The notes under the pieces are model-generated. The model had not been told where the DNA came from and did no database searches. It saw only the letters and a program-made list of their open reading frames with translations. Source: Cladorhizidae sp. MBARI D1340-BT2 (taxonomy: Eukaryota > Porifera > Demospongiae > Poecilosclerida > Cladorhizidae). From it: DNA of 64,000 nucleotides. The stretch is from NCBI GenBank assembly GCA_028752905.1, contig JAQNBH010000004.1:30972251-31036250 (forward strand), read 5' to 3'. The position numbers and the translations under genes were made by a program. How positions within the stretch are numbered: the first letter of the stretch is position 1; each line of letters starts with the position of its first letter. Below, piece by piece: positions 22,294 through 33,783 of this stretch.

Positions 22294-22515
22294 CTGAAAC
22301 CTCAGAACTTGTTGGAAGCTTGTTGTAAATGGAAGGCTCTTTGGCAGGATGATCATCACAGCCAAAATCAGGAGTTCTCCATTAACACTACTATCTTTTA
22401 GAAACATTCTACTAAAAAATAGCAGTGCTGTCAACAGCAAGGTAATCAACAATTTAGCGATGGCAATCAACAAACAAAAAGTGACGCGTTGTTGCGAACG
22501 CAACTTACTTAGCAT
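22294..22515 (-). CDS. Putative first exon of a repeated membrane-protein gene, unit 1
   Basis: From the ATG at 22515 the frame runs 74 codons to the donor CAG|GTACGA (last exon base 22294). It begins MLSKLRSQQRVTFCLLIAIA, followed by a leucine-rich membrane-spanning segment of about 25 residues (KLLITLLLTALLFFSRMF). A second hydrophobic patch (ELLILAVMIIL) follows, and it ends SFQQVLRFQ. The same exon, ATG and donor recur in unit 2 with one 3-bp in-frame indel and a few substitutions. A short basic stretch before the membrane segment would give an N-in signal anchor. No family is recognised; the frame may also extend upstream to 22641. It could be a retained frame in young repeats rather than a gene. 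Confidence 0.4.
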
Positions 22516-23488
22516 GCGCACTCCACCCCTACTCCGCAACCTTGCGTACCCACATACCATGAAGGAAAAAAAATGAAAAAAGAAAAGAAAAAACTTACTT
22601 AGCATGCGCAGATTCAATCCCTTACCCCGCACTGTCACCATAATCCGAGAAATTGATGTAAAGGAACACCAACAAAGGCAGCTGCGTACTTGGTGCGCCT
22701 GACACTACTTACGTGTTCACCGCGCTCTCTTTTCATAACTAAAGCAATGTCATGATGTTCTTAGCTCATACAATATAAACAAAGCTAAACTTGAACTCAA
22801 ATCTAAACACTCCAAATAAATATAGCATGAATAAGTTTTTGATTGCTCCAGACTGCTATTATCAAGGTGTCATTCCAATACAACCTCATTCACTTTTTCC
22901 AATCTTCTTCTACTAGTGGATGTAATTCCTCCTCCACCACTCTATGAAGTTTTAAGACTTTTTATGTGTGTGAGTTAACATTGCTATATACTCGAATAGG
23001 TGCTATTGTACAGGTTGCCTTTACTCCTGTGAAGAGGTGCTTTGAAAGTAAATCAGTCTGTTTTTTCTTGGAGGTGGCACAACAAATACCTGTACAGAAA
23101 TCAGCACGGTTTATTCGGCTCCCCAAATAAACTCCAAATAACATGTTGAAGTTTTTGCAATGAATGCTAGACACTAAAGAACCTAGAGGAACAATCAGCT
23201 AGTTGGAGCCATAGCTGGTTGATGGAAAATAATTCCTAAACCTAAAAAAAAAACGTCCCCTCCCTAGCATCCACAAGCGAGATGAACTGATTTGATTCCA
23301 GCAACAGAAATTGGAGTTATCCACAAAGGAAAGTACATGACTCCAGATAGCAATACAAAGGTTGAAAGGGGATAGGAAAGGACTTTGTAAATTCAGAGTT
23401 AGTGCTTGAGATATAAATTTATTGGGTACTTGGGAAGTGTTTAAAAAATATATCAACTGAAAATCAGTATTAGGAATACCCAGAAAAT

Positions 23489-23692
23489 GTGCAGAGCTTT
23501 AAGAACATACCTGCCACTTCAGTGGATAAGAGAGGCACTATCATTGAAGAGGAAGTAGATAGTCATTTGCTGGCTATCATGGATCAATCAATGAATATGA
23601 TGAATAGGTTTGAGGCTCTCCTTATCCTGTTTACTCATTGTTTTGGAACAGATGCAAAAAGTTACTTCTGGGCATATGCTGGAATCATTTGA
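23489..23692 (+). CDS. Plus-strand open frame conserved between units
   Basis: The frame includes ATSVDKRGTIIEEEVDSHLL and NRFEALLILF. Related frames exist in unit 1 (18600-18760) and unit 3 (30715-30890) but with different breaks, so coding function is doubtful. No family is recognised. Confidence 0.2.
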   Translation: MQSFKNIPATSVDKRGTIIEEEVDSHLLAIMDQSMNMMNRFEALLILFTHCFGTDAKSYFWAYAGII

Positions 23693-23821
23693 TGATCTGG
23701 TAGTATTACCTCTCCAACAAGTGAGTATGATTTCATCCTCTTAAGACAACACTTACTATACCACTACTTTCACAGCCTTTTCTAGTGAGTACCTGTAGAA
23801 TTTGTAATATACATTATGATA

Positions 23822-26020
23822 CAAGGGCATACGCAGACTTTTGAAAAATGGGGTTATGTATATATGTCGGATGTGGATCATGTGGCCGAAAGCCATGGTG
23901 AGGATAGTGCAAGAGGGAAATATATATGCCCCAACCAGCACAAATCGCGGAAACTCCAAAAATATATACAGAGATGATTTTTATTAAGCAAACTTCAAAA
24001 ATATAAATAATATATATACAGACAAAATTACAAGCTAGCACATTGAATCCTTTTTGGATGTTGTTCTATGTAAAGTTTGCAAACAGTATCGATATTAATA
24101 TCCATTCCATTATTAATGCTAAGGCACTGAGTCTTTCCTCACTCTGTGTGGATATTAAGTAGTTGTTTAAATGTCGAAGTGCGGAAGCAGATCGTTCACA
24201 AGTACAGGAACTGAGTGGGAGTGTAGCAAAAAGCTTCAAAAGGGTATAAACATTTGGAAGGGTTTTGGGGCAGCAGAGTTTACTCAGAGTTTGAGGACGC
24301 TCATCTTGTGAAATTTGCAGCCACCTTAACTTCCAGCGATGTATATAACTCTTCATCAAGTATACACGCATTTGGTAGATCTTCAGATTAGAAAGTAACA
24401 CCAGGTTCAATATTAAGGACGAAGTAGTGATAAGCCTTGGCAAGAGGTATTGCAATAAAGCTGGTATGCTTGGTAAATCTTGATGTAATATCTTTAATAA
24501 TGTGGTCAAGAAAAGGGATGACTTCTCTCGAAGTAATGCCTGCACACCAGCCATCTCCCCACTCATCGTTGAGGCCCCATCAACCCCTTGCCCTCACAAA
24601 TCACTCAGTTATAAGCCAAGCTCCTCCAAGGCCTGTATAATGGCATTTACTATATCAGCTGCTCAAGTTTTACAAATGAAACTAACTCTTCTCGAATGTC
24701 ACCATGGCCAAACAAAATGAAGGCATATTGGCACATTGTTACATGAAACCTCATCAGCTAGAACGGAAAAATATTTAGCTTCTTTTATCTCAGATTTTGT
24801 TTTGGCAAGAATCATATCATAGCCTATAATATTAATCATTTCATTTTGAATCCTTGGTGATAAGTGTGTTGCATTCTTTACCTTGGTCAATAAAGATGCT
24901 CATATAACTGTCTCAGGAAAAGATTTTAGCAGTGCTAAAAAGTTGCCAGGTTCTTTGACGATGCAACATCCTCTAACTTTCCACAAAATGCAATACCCTG
25001 TTTGCCTAAGAAAACAATTGCTCGTACAATTTGCCTCAGTATTATGCCTGTTTTCTTTTGAACAGCAGTGCTTGTCATTACATCTACTTGTGATGCTGGA
25101 TTTTTAATTGTACATTTAAATGCATCTGCTTGCTGCAAACAATCACAATGGTATTGAAGCTTCGCATGATTACTCAAAGTGCAACTCATCTTGATCCAGT
25201 TAGAAAAAGGCTTAATTACCAGATAGCCTTTATCTTTATGTTGGCTAGATGGAAGAAACAGAGCACAAGGCACACAATAGACACATTTGCCTTAGAAATG
25301 TAGACTAGCCAAGGATATTTACTGAGCCACGATACGTTAAACTTTCGGTGATAGCCATGTGACAAGGTGCCAGAGCAATTGTACATCGTGGTGACATAAG
25401 AAAGAGTATCTAGCACCACTAGAAAGCTCATTTATTAAACAAGCAGCATCATCAATAGACCTATTCGGAGATAATAAATTACCAATATCATACGATTCTG
25501 GTCCTTCGGCACTTCCACTTGAGCCTTCATTAAGTACAGGAACTTCATCTTCATGACAGCTTTCTAGAGTAGTATATACTGATTCAGAATGATTCAGATC
25601 AGACTGAGGTTCACTAGAATCTGAATAAATGAGATTGGTTTATAAAGTGTACAGGCTTCAAGCTAGATAGCTAGCAATAATTTCTCTTCACTTCATCCTC
25701 AATGGGTGTTATTTTGAAAAATGACCTGATGTCCATAGATTGTTATTGCCCCTTCATGGTTCAAGTTGAGTTAGCTCACTAGTTCCACAACTACTATTAA
25801 TGCTCACTACATGTGCATCATGTATAACTGTGCAATGATTAGCTCATTAAGTTATTGTAATTTTGTTTCCACATTATTTAACACTATCAATGTACCTGCC
25901 TGAAATGAAATCTGAGGGGAGGGGAAAACACACATACAAACACATTCCAATGAATATTTGAAAGGGGGGTTCTGCAGAACCCCCAGAACCCCCTCGGCCC
26001 CCCCCCTGTGTACACCCATG
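23822..26020 (-). mobile_element. hAT transposon hAT-2, decayed
   Basis: Inserted in unit 2 where units 1 and 3 run on unbroken (ATGATATATACCTAGG in unit 3 at 31075). The ends are CAAGGGCATACGCAG and the complement of CATGGGTGTACACAG, an imperfect inverted pair. The flanks TTATGATA and ATGTAATA could be a decayed 8-bp duplication. G/C runs near the right end resemble those of hAT-1. Confidence 0.75.
24066..25620 (-). pseudogene. hAT transposase remnant of hAT-2
   Basis: From 25620 downward: an acidic N-terminal region (ESCHEDEVPVLNEGSSGSAE), a TTF-type start near 25350 (KFNVSWLSKYPWLVY), a middle part at 24935-25273 (IVRAIVFLGKQGIAFCGKLE), a short DUF4371-type piece at 24699-24890 (YFSVLADEVSCNN) and a dimerisation-type C-terminus at 24066-24566 (LPLSSCTCERSASALRHLNN). 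Several stops and an internal deletion in the DUF4371 region make it non-functional. It belongs to the same broad ZMYM1/TTF hAT group as hAT-1 but is not the same family. Confidence 0.75.
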
Positions 26021-26326
26021 TAATACCTAGGTTATTATTGATGATGAAGAAAATTTATGTGGAATCCTGCTGTGAATGAAAAACACATACAGACTCTTTA
26101 GTGATGAAAGGCTGATTTAGTGTATGTTGTATGTGCTTTTTGTTCCACCCGGATAGTCATACCACTACTTTCTTAGGATCAGTGGTAGGCTTGACTGACC
26201 TTGAAAATATAAGAAGCATATGCAAAACTTTGGATACAAGGGCAGAAATCCAGTAGCCGGCTTTCAATCCAATGATTAATATCTTGTGGTGCAGAATTTA
26301 GTTTGTTTACCTTGACTTCCAATAAG

Positions 26327-27070
26327 CAGGGCCGTATTATCCATAAGGCTGACTAGGCTGAAGCCTAGGGGCCCACCAAGAGCAGCGGCCCACCATAAAC
26401 AGGGGCCCACCATAAACAGGGGCCCACCATAAACAGGGGCCCATGCGCAACTTTTTTCCTTTTAGACAACTATGGATACGGTAAACGCTCCCTGCGCGTC
26501 ACTGAAAATAATTTATAGGGGCGGTCCGTACCCGTTAATTGAAAACGTGAGATTGGTACGCGCATCTATTCCCAGAGACCTAGAGTGTGCTCAATATTTA
26601 GTTTCTCTTCGTATCCGAAGAACTGGAGGCTTGATAGATGAGTTCTAGGTGCTACTCCTCTCTAGGATTACTTACTGGTACTCCATTACTCAAATCTCAA
26701 AAGGTTTTCATCAAGTATATGAGCTGATAATAATTTTAAAAAGTAAAGCGAAGAACTCTTGTTACCAAGGCGAGGAACTAACTTTACTTCAGCTAACCTA
26801 GTAGTTTCATTTATGACTGTTAGATCAAGCTAAATAGTGTAGGAATAGTAAATAGTTTAGCTAGCGTATCTAAATAGTGTAGGAATAGTAAATAATTTAG
26901 CTAGCGTAGCTAGCTAACGAGCTAGCGCTTCATGAAGCTAGCTAGCTAACGGGGCCAAGTAGCTAACAGCTAGCGCACCCATATAGCTAGCTGGCTAAAG
27001 CACCCAAGTAGCTAGCAAGCTAGCGCACCCATATATTTAGCAGTTAAATAGCTATCTAGCTTAGCTAAAT
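26327..27070. mobile_element. Insert in unit 2 with hAT-like left end and GCTAGC-rich tail
   Basis: Units 1 and 3 continue directly after CCAATAAGA, whereas unit 2 switches to CAGGGCCGTATTATCC, a hAT-type terminus. A tandem of GGGGCCCACCATAAACA (four copies, 26383-26443) follows. The right part (26840-27060) is rich in GCTAGC and GCTAGCG motifs. No matching right terminus was found, and about 360 bp of the unit is missing, so the insert is probably accompanied by a deletion. No coding region is recognised. Confidence 0.5.
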
Positions 27071-27573
27071 ATTATTATAAATTTGCTTATACTTAATTCA
27101 AATGATAATCTATTTTGTTATTAGTTAACAGTCTTCTATAAACCTGCATGGCATTTTTCATTTTCATTTTGGATTTAAAGATATATTATGGTCTGACTTG
27201 ATTAAGTTGTACGAGAGGAATCACTCTCAGATGTAAGAATCAAGACCTTGCTGCTGAGTTATGTGATATCACGATTTCTTATGTTTTATTGCTAGCTACA
27301 CTAGTACAGGTGTTGTATAGCTCAGTGTCAAATGTACTGCAGCTGAATGGGAAGTAGGAGGAAAGTGTTCCGAAATTTTCAATATTCTGATATCCTTCTA
27401 TACTTTTCTTCAGTATATAACAGGTTGATTCATCATAACTTTACTACTATTAGACTCCAAACTCTCTAATGTATTGCAATGAGTAATGTTGTAGTGTTCT
27501 TGATTATACTGCTTTGTCATCATGCAGATAATTCACTGTTAATTATAACTCTTCAAATACAAATACAATCATA

Positions 27574-27621
27574 TATTCCTCTGGTGAAGGCTAGAGCATC
27601 TAGTTGAAATGTCGAGAAAAT
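27574..27621 (+). ncRNA. Hammerhead-ribozyme-like motif, unit 2
   Basis: Reads CTGGTGA, then stem II arms GGCTAGA and TCTAGTT around GCA, then GAAAT and GTC. The core differs from CTGATGA at one position known to be critical in hammerheads, so activity is unlikely for this copy. Confidence 0.4.
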
Positions 27622-28304
27622 ACAATTTAAGTTTATTATTGAAGGTTATTGTTATACCATCAGTGACTAGTAGGTGATTACTACATCAACTTACTATGAC
27701 TAAGAGATAATTTGATGTTATAGTATGGAATGAAGGTTTAATAATAACATTTGCTCAATACCAGTTTCCTTCCCATAACCAATAAAGCAAAGATAAAGAA
27801 TTTCTCTCTTGTTCAATCACAAAACTTTGAATAAAACTTCTAATCGTGGATGATGATCCTGTATAAGATATCAAGGTTGTGAAATCAAAGTTGATGTTCC
27901 AACTCTTGGTGTTTGCATATTGTTTTAATAACTGAGTTTGAAATGGCATGTTTAAGGAAGAAAAGCTAACTTTAGACAAAGGCTAAGGAGGAGGGATACA
28001 TGGAAAAGAAGGAGTCTAAATATATTTTTAAGCATCAAAGACTAAGCAAGAACATTCTGTTGTTTAAACAAAACATTCTCAGGTAGGTTTAGTTCCATTA
28101 TCTCTCCGTTTTATAAATACTGTGGGATAGAACAATTTATACATGCCAAAGTACCCTGCACATTGGCTCTTTAAATACTCGTTTAGTTACATGCTGCCCA
28201 TGACCAATGACAGTATACTCCCTAAATTACATTCATTATAATTGGCTTGCACACATGACAAATGATTTTGAAAACATTAAATTTCATTTGTAGCATGACA
28301 ACTT

Positions 28305-28511
28305 TCACCTTATTTTGAGGACTTGAATTCTTTCCTTATCTCTGCTCAAAATCTCATGCAGCACCACAAGTAATTTCTCTTTCCCGTCCTGCAAAGAGTT
28401 TGCCTTTTTCAGATCACCAAAGCCCTGTTTAACTTCGACTACATGCACCTGCACCTGCACCTTTGTAATCAATGTTTCTAATGGCCTTCTCTGCATGACT
28501 TCTTTATTCAT
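28305..28511 (-). CDS. Coiled-coil-like fragment of repeat unit 2
   Basis: Reads ALETLI-type helix sequence: MNKEVMQRRPLETLITKVQV, and later KEKLLVVLHEILSRDKERIQ. The heptad-like pattern and charge suggest a coiled coil. Unit 1 carries the same frame with changes at 21060-21260. No family is recognised. Confidence 0.3.
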   Translation of the reverse strand: MNKEVMQRRPLETLITKVQVQVHVVEVKQGFGDLKKANSLQDGKEKLLVVLHEILSRDKERIQVLKIR

Positions 28512-28553
28512 GACCTACTATTCAACATACAGTAATTCCTGCAGAGCTACAAG

Positions 28554-28769
28554 CTACATCTGATGAGAGGTTTTGATAGTACTGTACCAGCATCTGGGTT
28601 CATATTTCAATTGTATTAACTCATAATGTACACACACAAGTTTAGCTTTGTAATCATTCTCTAACAGTGTCACTCCTTCTTCTAAGGCAATTGTAAGTTC
28701 TTGATCTACATTATTGGACATCTCCAGTTCTTGGATTGTAAAAACTCCATCGCTGAATTGCTTATCCAA
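28554..28769 (-). CDS. Coiled-coil-like fragment of repeat unit 2
   Basis: Contains VFTIQELEMSNNVDQELTIA and LEEGVTLLENDYKAKLVCVH, a helical, charged pattern. The equivalent stretch of unit 1 (21300-21560) and unit 3 (50020-50220) has the same words broken by indels. It may be an exon of the same minus-strand gene as 29538-29756. Confidence 0.3.
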   Translation of the reverse strand: MDKQFSDGVFTIQELEMSNNVDQELTIALEEGVTLLENDYKAKLVCVHYELIQLKYEPRCWYSTIKTSHQM

Positions 28770-28998
28770 GTTGCCAAGCTCACCCTACACTTGCTAATTC
28801 TTTTCATAATTACTTCCAATTTCCAAATATTTTGCTGGCAAATATGCTAAGCAAATTCTTGTAAAGTTCCAGCTCAGCTTCTCTGGCATGCCCTTTAAAC
28901 TTCCAATCTGTAATCTGCCCTTCAAGTTTCTTCTGCTTCTTTACCAGATGTTGATTTTACTTTCGCTTATTAGCAAGTCAAGATTAACATCTTCCAGC

Positions 28999-29214
28999 TC
29001 AGCTCTTACACAATTCCCAGGGAGGAATATTTGGTCTGCAACTCTCATGTGCCTCATTAACATTCTTCACTTCATATTTCATGTACCTTCCAATTCCATA
29101 ATCTTCAAAGCAGAATTCTCTTTCAAATTTGTTATTTTGTAAGACATGTGTACTGATAGCTACAGCCAACCTTTCAGAGGGGATAGTGTTAGCTACCCAT
29201 TCTTCATACTTCAT
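28999..29214 (-). CDS. Coiled-coil-like fragment of repeat unit 2, partner of 21747-22010
   Basis: Starts MKYEEWVANTIPSERLAVAI and continues with few differences from the unit 1 frame; a 15-bp deletion relative to unit 1 keeps the frame open. Conservation of the frame through an in-frame deletion is weak support for coding. Confidence 0.3.
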   Translation of the reverse strand: MKYEEWVANTIPSERLAVAISTHVLQNNKFEREFCFEDYGIGRYMKYEVKNVNEAHESCRPNIPPWELCKS

Positions 29215-29537
29215 ACTGTGATAGCTATATGGAGCTGAGCTAAGTCTGCTTCAGCACACATCAACTTACTCCAGTTGTTCTTCTTCAAGCTCTATCTTGG
29301 TATCCTCTAAATCTATGTTGACATAATTTTCTTACTTCTTTTCTGCAAAATTGACATCATTTCCACCAATTTCCTGTTTACCAAATTGGACACAAATGAG
29401 AACATCACCAAAAAAATGAAGATATTACTCTCCATTAACAGTATGGGATACGGTACATAATACTTAAAGCTGAATACTTGACTGTATCTGTTTTACAAAG
29501 CAACCTGGTTATTTTCAATTAGATAATAATATCGTAC

Positions 29538-29756
29538 CTGAAACCTCAGAACTTGTTGGAAGCTTGTTGTAAATGGAAGGCTATTTTGCAGGATGATCAT
29601 CACAGCCAAAATCAGGAGTTCTCCATTCACACTATCTTTTAGAAACATTCTACTCAAAAATAGCAGTGCTGTCAACAGCAAGGTAATCAACAATTTAGCG
29701 ATGGCAATCAACAAACAAAAAGTGACGCGTTGTTGCGAACGCAACTTACTTAGCAT
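29538..29756 (-). CDS. Putative first exon of the repeated membrane-protein gene, unit 2
   Basis: Same ATG, membrane segment and CAG|GTACGA donor as 22294-22515, but one codon shorter. The membrane segment reads KLLITLLLTALLFLSRMF. Both copies keep the frame although flanking non-coding sequence has many indels. Possible downstream exons on the minus strand lie at 29270-29310 (KIELEEEQLE), 28999-29214, 28554-28769 and 28305-28511, but I could not make a full splice chain. Confidence 0.4.
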
Positions 29757-31560
29757 GCGCAGATTCACCCCTACTCCGCAACCTTGTATAATTATACACA
29801 CTAGTGCAGGTAGTTATACACTCACTATGCTTACTTAGCATGAGCAGATTCAGAACTTCCATCCCTTAGCCAGAACTGTCACCACAATCCGAGCTTAGTC
29901 AGAAATTGTCGTAAAGGAACACTAACAAAGGCAGCTGCGTACTTGGTGACGCGCGCGCTCTTTTCATAACTAAAGCAATGTCATGTCATGATGTTCTTAG
30001 ATACTAGCTCATACAATATAAACAAAGCTAAACTTGAACTCAAATCTAAACACTCCAAATATAGCATGAATAAGTTTTTGATTGCTCCAGTCTGCTATTA
30101 TCAAGGTGTCATTCCAATACAACCCCATTCACTTTTTCCAATCTTCTACTAGTGGATGTACTAATGGATGTAATTCTTCCTCCACCACTCTAGAAAGTTT
30201 TATATAGGACTTTTTGTATTTTTGTGAGGTAACATTGCTACTCGAATTGGTGCTATCATCCAGATTGCCTTCATTCCTGTAAAGAAGTGCTATCGAAGTG
30301 CATTGATAGTAAGTCTGTTTTTTGAGGGGGCACAACAAATACCTGTACAGAAATGAGCACAATAACACTGTTGAAGTTTTTGCAATGAATGCTAGACACT
30401 AAAGAACGTAGAGGAACAAACAGCTAGTTGGAGCCATAGCTGGTTGATGGAAAATACTGCCTAAACCCCTCTCTAGCATCCACAAGTGAGAAGAACTGAT
30501 TCGATTCCTGGAACAGAAATTGGAGTTATCCACAAAGGAAAATACATTATTATAAGACTCCAGATAACAATACAAGGTTGAAAGGAGGCAGGAAAGGACT
30601 TTATAAATTCAGAGTTAGTGCTTGAAATATAAATTTATTGGGTACTTAGGAAGTGTTTTAAGAATATATCAACTGAAAATCAGTATTAGGAATATCCAGA
30701 AAATTTGCAGAATTTAAGAACACCTGCCACTTCAGTGGATAAGAGAGGCACTATCATTGAAGAGGTAGTCATTTGCTGACCATCATGGAAAAGAATATCA
30801 AATTATCATCAATGAATAATTATGATGATGACAAATTAATAGGTTTGAGGCTCTCCTTATGGTGTTTCCTACATACTCATTTGTTTTGGAACAGCTGCAA
30901 AAATTTACTTCTGGGTATATATGCAATATACTGGAACCATTTGATGATCTGGTAGTATTACCTCTCCAGCAAGTGAATATTATGAGTTCATCCTGTTAAG
31001 ACAACACTACACCACTACTTTCACAGTTTTTTTTCTAGTGAGTACTTGTAGAATTTGTTAATCTTAATACATTATGATATATACCTAGGTTATGAATTAA
31101 TGATGAAGGAATTCATGTGGAATCCTGCTTTGAATGAAAAACACAATGTCATAATTATGACCCCTTTAGTTGATGAAAGGAATATCCAAGCTGATTTAGT
31201 GTATGTAGGATTGGTGAATGTGCTTTTGTTCCACCCAGATAGTCACACCACTATTAATAATCATTGGTAGGCTCTACTGAACTTGGAAATATAAGAAGCA
31301 TCTGCAGGACTATGGATATATATATAATTATATACATGGGCAGAAATCCAGTAGCCAATTTTCAATTCAATGATTAATTTTTTGGTGAAGGATTTGTTTA
31401 CCTTGACTTCCAATAAGATATTTCTTGCCCTGAATTATCTGGATATATAGTATATAGATGCAATTTCATGGAAGCTGTTTGTCCTCTAGTATGTTTTGGT
31501 TTAGGTTTGCTAGTGTTAGTGGGTAAAGATTTAACAAATTCCTCAATAATCATTCTATTG

Positions 31561-31591
31561 GCATTTCAAATACGCCATCCTGAGGAATATT
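31561..31591 (-). repeat. Hammerhead-like repeat remnant (minus strand)
   Basis: Minus strand reads ATATTCCTCAGGATGGCGTA, then TTTGAAATGCC. It is equivalent to 19386-19427 of unit 1, with the stem II region deleted. Confidence 0.35.
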
Positions 31592-32290
31592 GTGACGCTT
31601 TTGCTGGAAAAACGAGTTAATTTAAGGTACTGATCGTTCATCTTCAGACTTGCAAATAAAGCCTTGGTTAATGCAGCTGTGTATATATTTTGTTTCTGAG
31701 CCACCACAGCTGATGAAAATATTCAACTACTAGCAAGACAAAACTTGGGTGAGCCAGACTGCACAGGTTGAAACATTATTATAAACATACTTATATTAAT
31801 TCAAATGTCAATCTATTTTGTTATTACTTAATAGTCTTCTATAAACCTACATGGCATTTTTCATTTTCATTTTAGATTTAAAGATATACTATGGTCTGAC
31901 TTGATTAAGTTGTATGAGAGGAATCACTCTCAGATGTAAGAATCAAGACCTTGCTGCTGAGGTATATATGCGATATCACGATTTTTTGTGTGTTTTATTG
32001 CTAGCAATATGCTACAGGTGTTGCATTGCTCAGTATCACAGCTGAATGGGAGGTATATAGAAGAAGCTAAAGGAGCTGAAATTTTATATCCTTCTATATA
32101 TATACCTATGTACTTTTCTTCAGTATATAATAGGTTGATTCATCATAACTTTACTATTAGACTCCAAACTGTCTACTGTATTGCAATGAGATGTTGCTTG
32201 TAGTGTTCTTGATGATACTGCTTTGTCATCATGCAGAGAATTCACTGTTAGTTATAACTCTTCAAATACAAACAGAATCATAATAATTAC

Positions 32291-32340
32291 ATTCCTCTGG
32301 TAAAGGCTAGGGCATCTAGTTGAAACGTCGAGAGAAAACA
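32291..32340 (+). ncRNA. Hammerhead-ribozyme-like motif, unit 3
   Basis: Reads CTGGTAA, then arms GGCTAGG and TCTAGTT around GCA, then GAAACGTC and a purine-rich GAGAGAA. It has the best GAAAC-GTC of the family but two changes in the CTGATGA box. Confidence 0.4.
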
Positions 32341-32939
32341 ATTTCAATCGATTATTGAGAAGGTTATTGTATTATACCCATCAGTGACTAGTAAGGTGAT
32401 TACTGTGATGAGTGCATCAACTATGACTAAGAGATAATAGATGTTATAGTATGGAGAATTAAGGCATAATAACATTTTCTCTATACCCATACCAATAAAG
32501 CAAATATAAAGAATTTCTCTTTCGTCGTTCAATCATAAAACTTTGAATATTGCTACTAATGTTGGATGATGATCCTGTCTAAGATATCGAGGTTGTGAAA
32601 TCAAAGTTAGTTGATGTTCCAACTCTTGGTGTTTGCATATTGTTTCATGATTTTAATACTCAGAGTGTCTTTGAACGCGGATGAAGTTACCTACCAAGAT
32701 AATTTCTCCTGGCACGCGGAAGCTGTTTATTGGATCACCTGTTTTTGAAATCACCTGATGTTTTTTGTGGCTTGTTGAGGTGAGCTTATCAGTGATCTTC
32801 AGACTATCTCCTGACTTTATACCCAACACGAGGCTAGAAGAATCTTTTGAGATGGCAAGACAAGTGAAGCTAGACTGCTCAAGTAAGTATTATTATATGG
32901 ATGAGCTAGCCAGTTTGTACATAGTGTGCTCGAAGTTGA

Positions 32940-33430
32940 TAGTTTTAGCTAGGTCATTTTTATAGCTAGGTAGCGCTCGAGGTAGCTAGCTGTAGGTCAT
33001 CTTATAGCTAGCGGTCGAAGTAGGCAGTTGTATATCATTTATATAGCTTAGCTAATAAGTAAAGTAAATAATTGTAGGTCATCTTTGGCTAGCAAAGTAT
33101 GTAGCTCTCGAGGTATAGTAGTTCAGGCCATCTTAGCTAGCAAAGTAGCTAGCGCTTGAAGTGTATGGGCAGTTTTAGCTGATCTTTGTAGCTAGCAAAT
33201 TAGCTAGCGCTTGAAGTTGGCAGTTTTAGATGAACATTATAGCTAGCAAATTAGCTGTAGCTGATCTTTATAGCTAATTCGCAAGCGCTTGACAGTTTTA
33301 GCTGATCTTTTTAGCTGGCAAAATTAGCTAGCGCTTGAAGTGTATAGGCAGTTGCATAGAGGAGAATTATAGAGGCAGTTGTAGCTGATATATAGGCAGC
33401 AAATTAGATAGCGCTGGAGGTAGCTAGTAG
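32940..33430. repeat. Degenerate tandem repeats rich in GCTAGC
   Basis: About eight copies of a 50-60 bp unit containing GCAGTTTTAGCTGATCTTTA, AGCTAGCAAATTAGC and GCGCTTGAAGT. They lie at the left end of the nest and look like subterminal repeats. Confidence 0.75.
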
Positions 33431-33783
33431 ACTGCCAAGCCAACCAAGGTATTCTATAGCCAGTGCTTAGTCTCTAGTATATATTTCAGCTCAGCTAGCT
33501 TTGGATGATCTACCAACTGCATTTATATTACATATCCACTATAAATATTATTCATAGTCATAGTTGTTTGCCTCTTAACGCGGGCAGACACTATAGTGTC
33601 CCCAAAAGATGCAATGCTTTACAAGTGGGTACTGAGTAGCTGCTTGTGTTTACAGCTGCGCTCTTAAGTTCTTTAGATAGAGGAGGTATTGATTTAGTTA
33701 AGGCTTTGTACAGTTTGGCATTTCGTTAGTTATCAGATATGCAACAGATACCAAGTTTATATAAATATTGTGGTGTGTAACTA

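Larger units (their letters stand above)
17935..22640. repeat. Long repeat unit 1
   Basis: First copy of a diverged unit of roughly 4.5 kb. It starts near ACTAACAAAG...GCAGCTGCGTACTTGGTGAC-type sequence at about 17940 and ends past the membrane-segment exon at about 22640. Landmarks shared with units 2 and 3 include the GGAGTTATCCACAAAGGAAA block (18402), TCAGTGGAnAAGAGAGGCAC (18614), CTTGACTTCCAATAAG (19244), ATATTGCTTTATCATCATGC (20047) and AAGTACCCTGCAGATTGG (20890). Identity looks high enough for duplication to be beyond doubt, but there are many small indels. Confidence 0.85.
22641..29850. repeat. Long repeat unit 2 (with two insertions)
   Basis: Second copy of the unit. It is interrupted by the hAT-2 element (23822-26020) and by another insert (26327-about 27070); without these it would be close to 4.3 kb, like unit 1. 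Comparison with units 1 and 3 defines both insertion points cleanly. Confidence 0.85.
29880..32660. repeat. Long repeat unit 3, left part
   Basis: Third copy, from GTCGTAAAGGAACACTAACA (about 29908) to a point near 32660 where the transposon nest begins. The sequence of the unit resumes at about 43872, so units called here left and right are one copy split by 11.2 kb. Confidence 0.85.
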
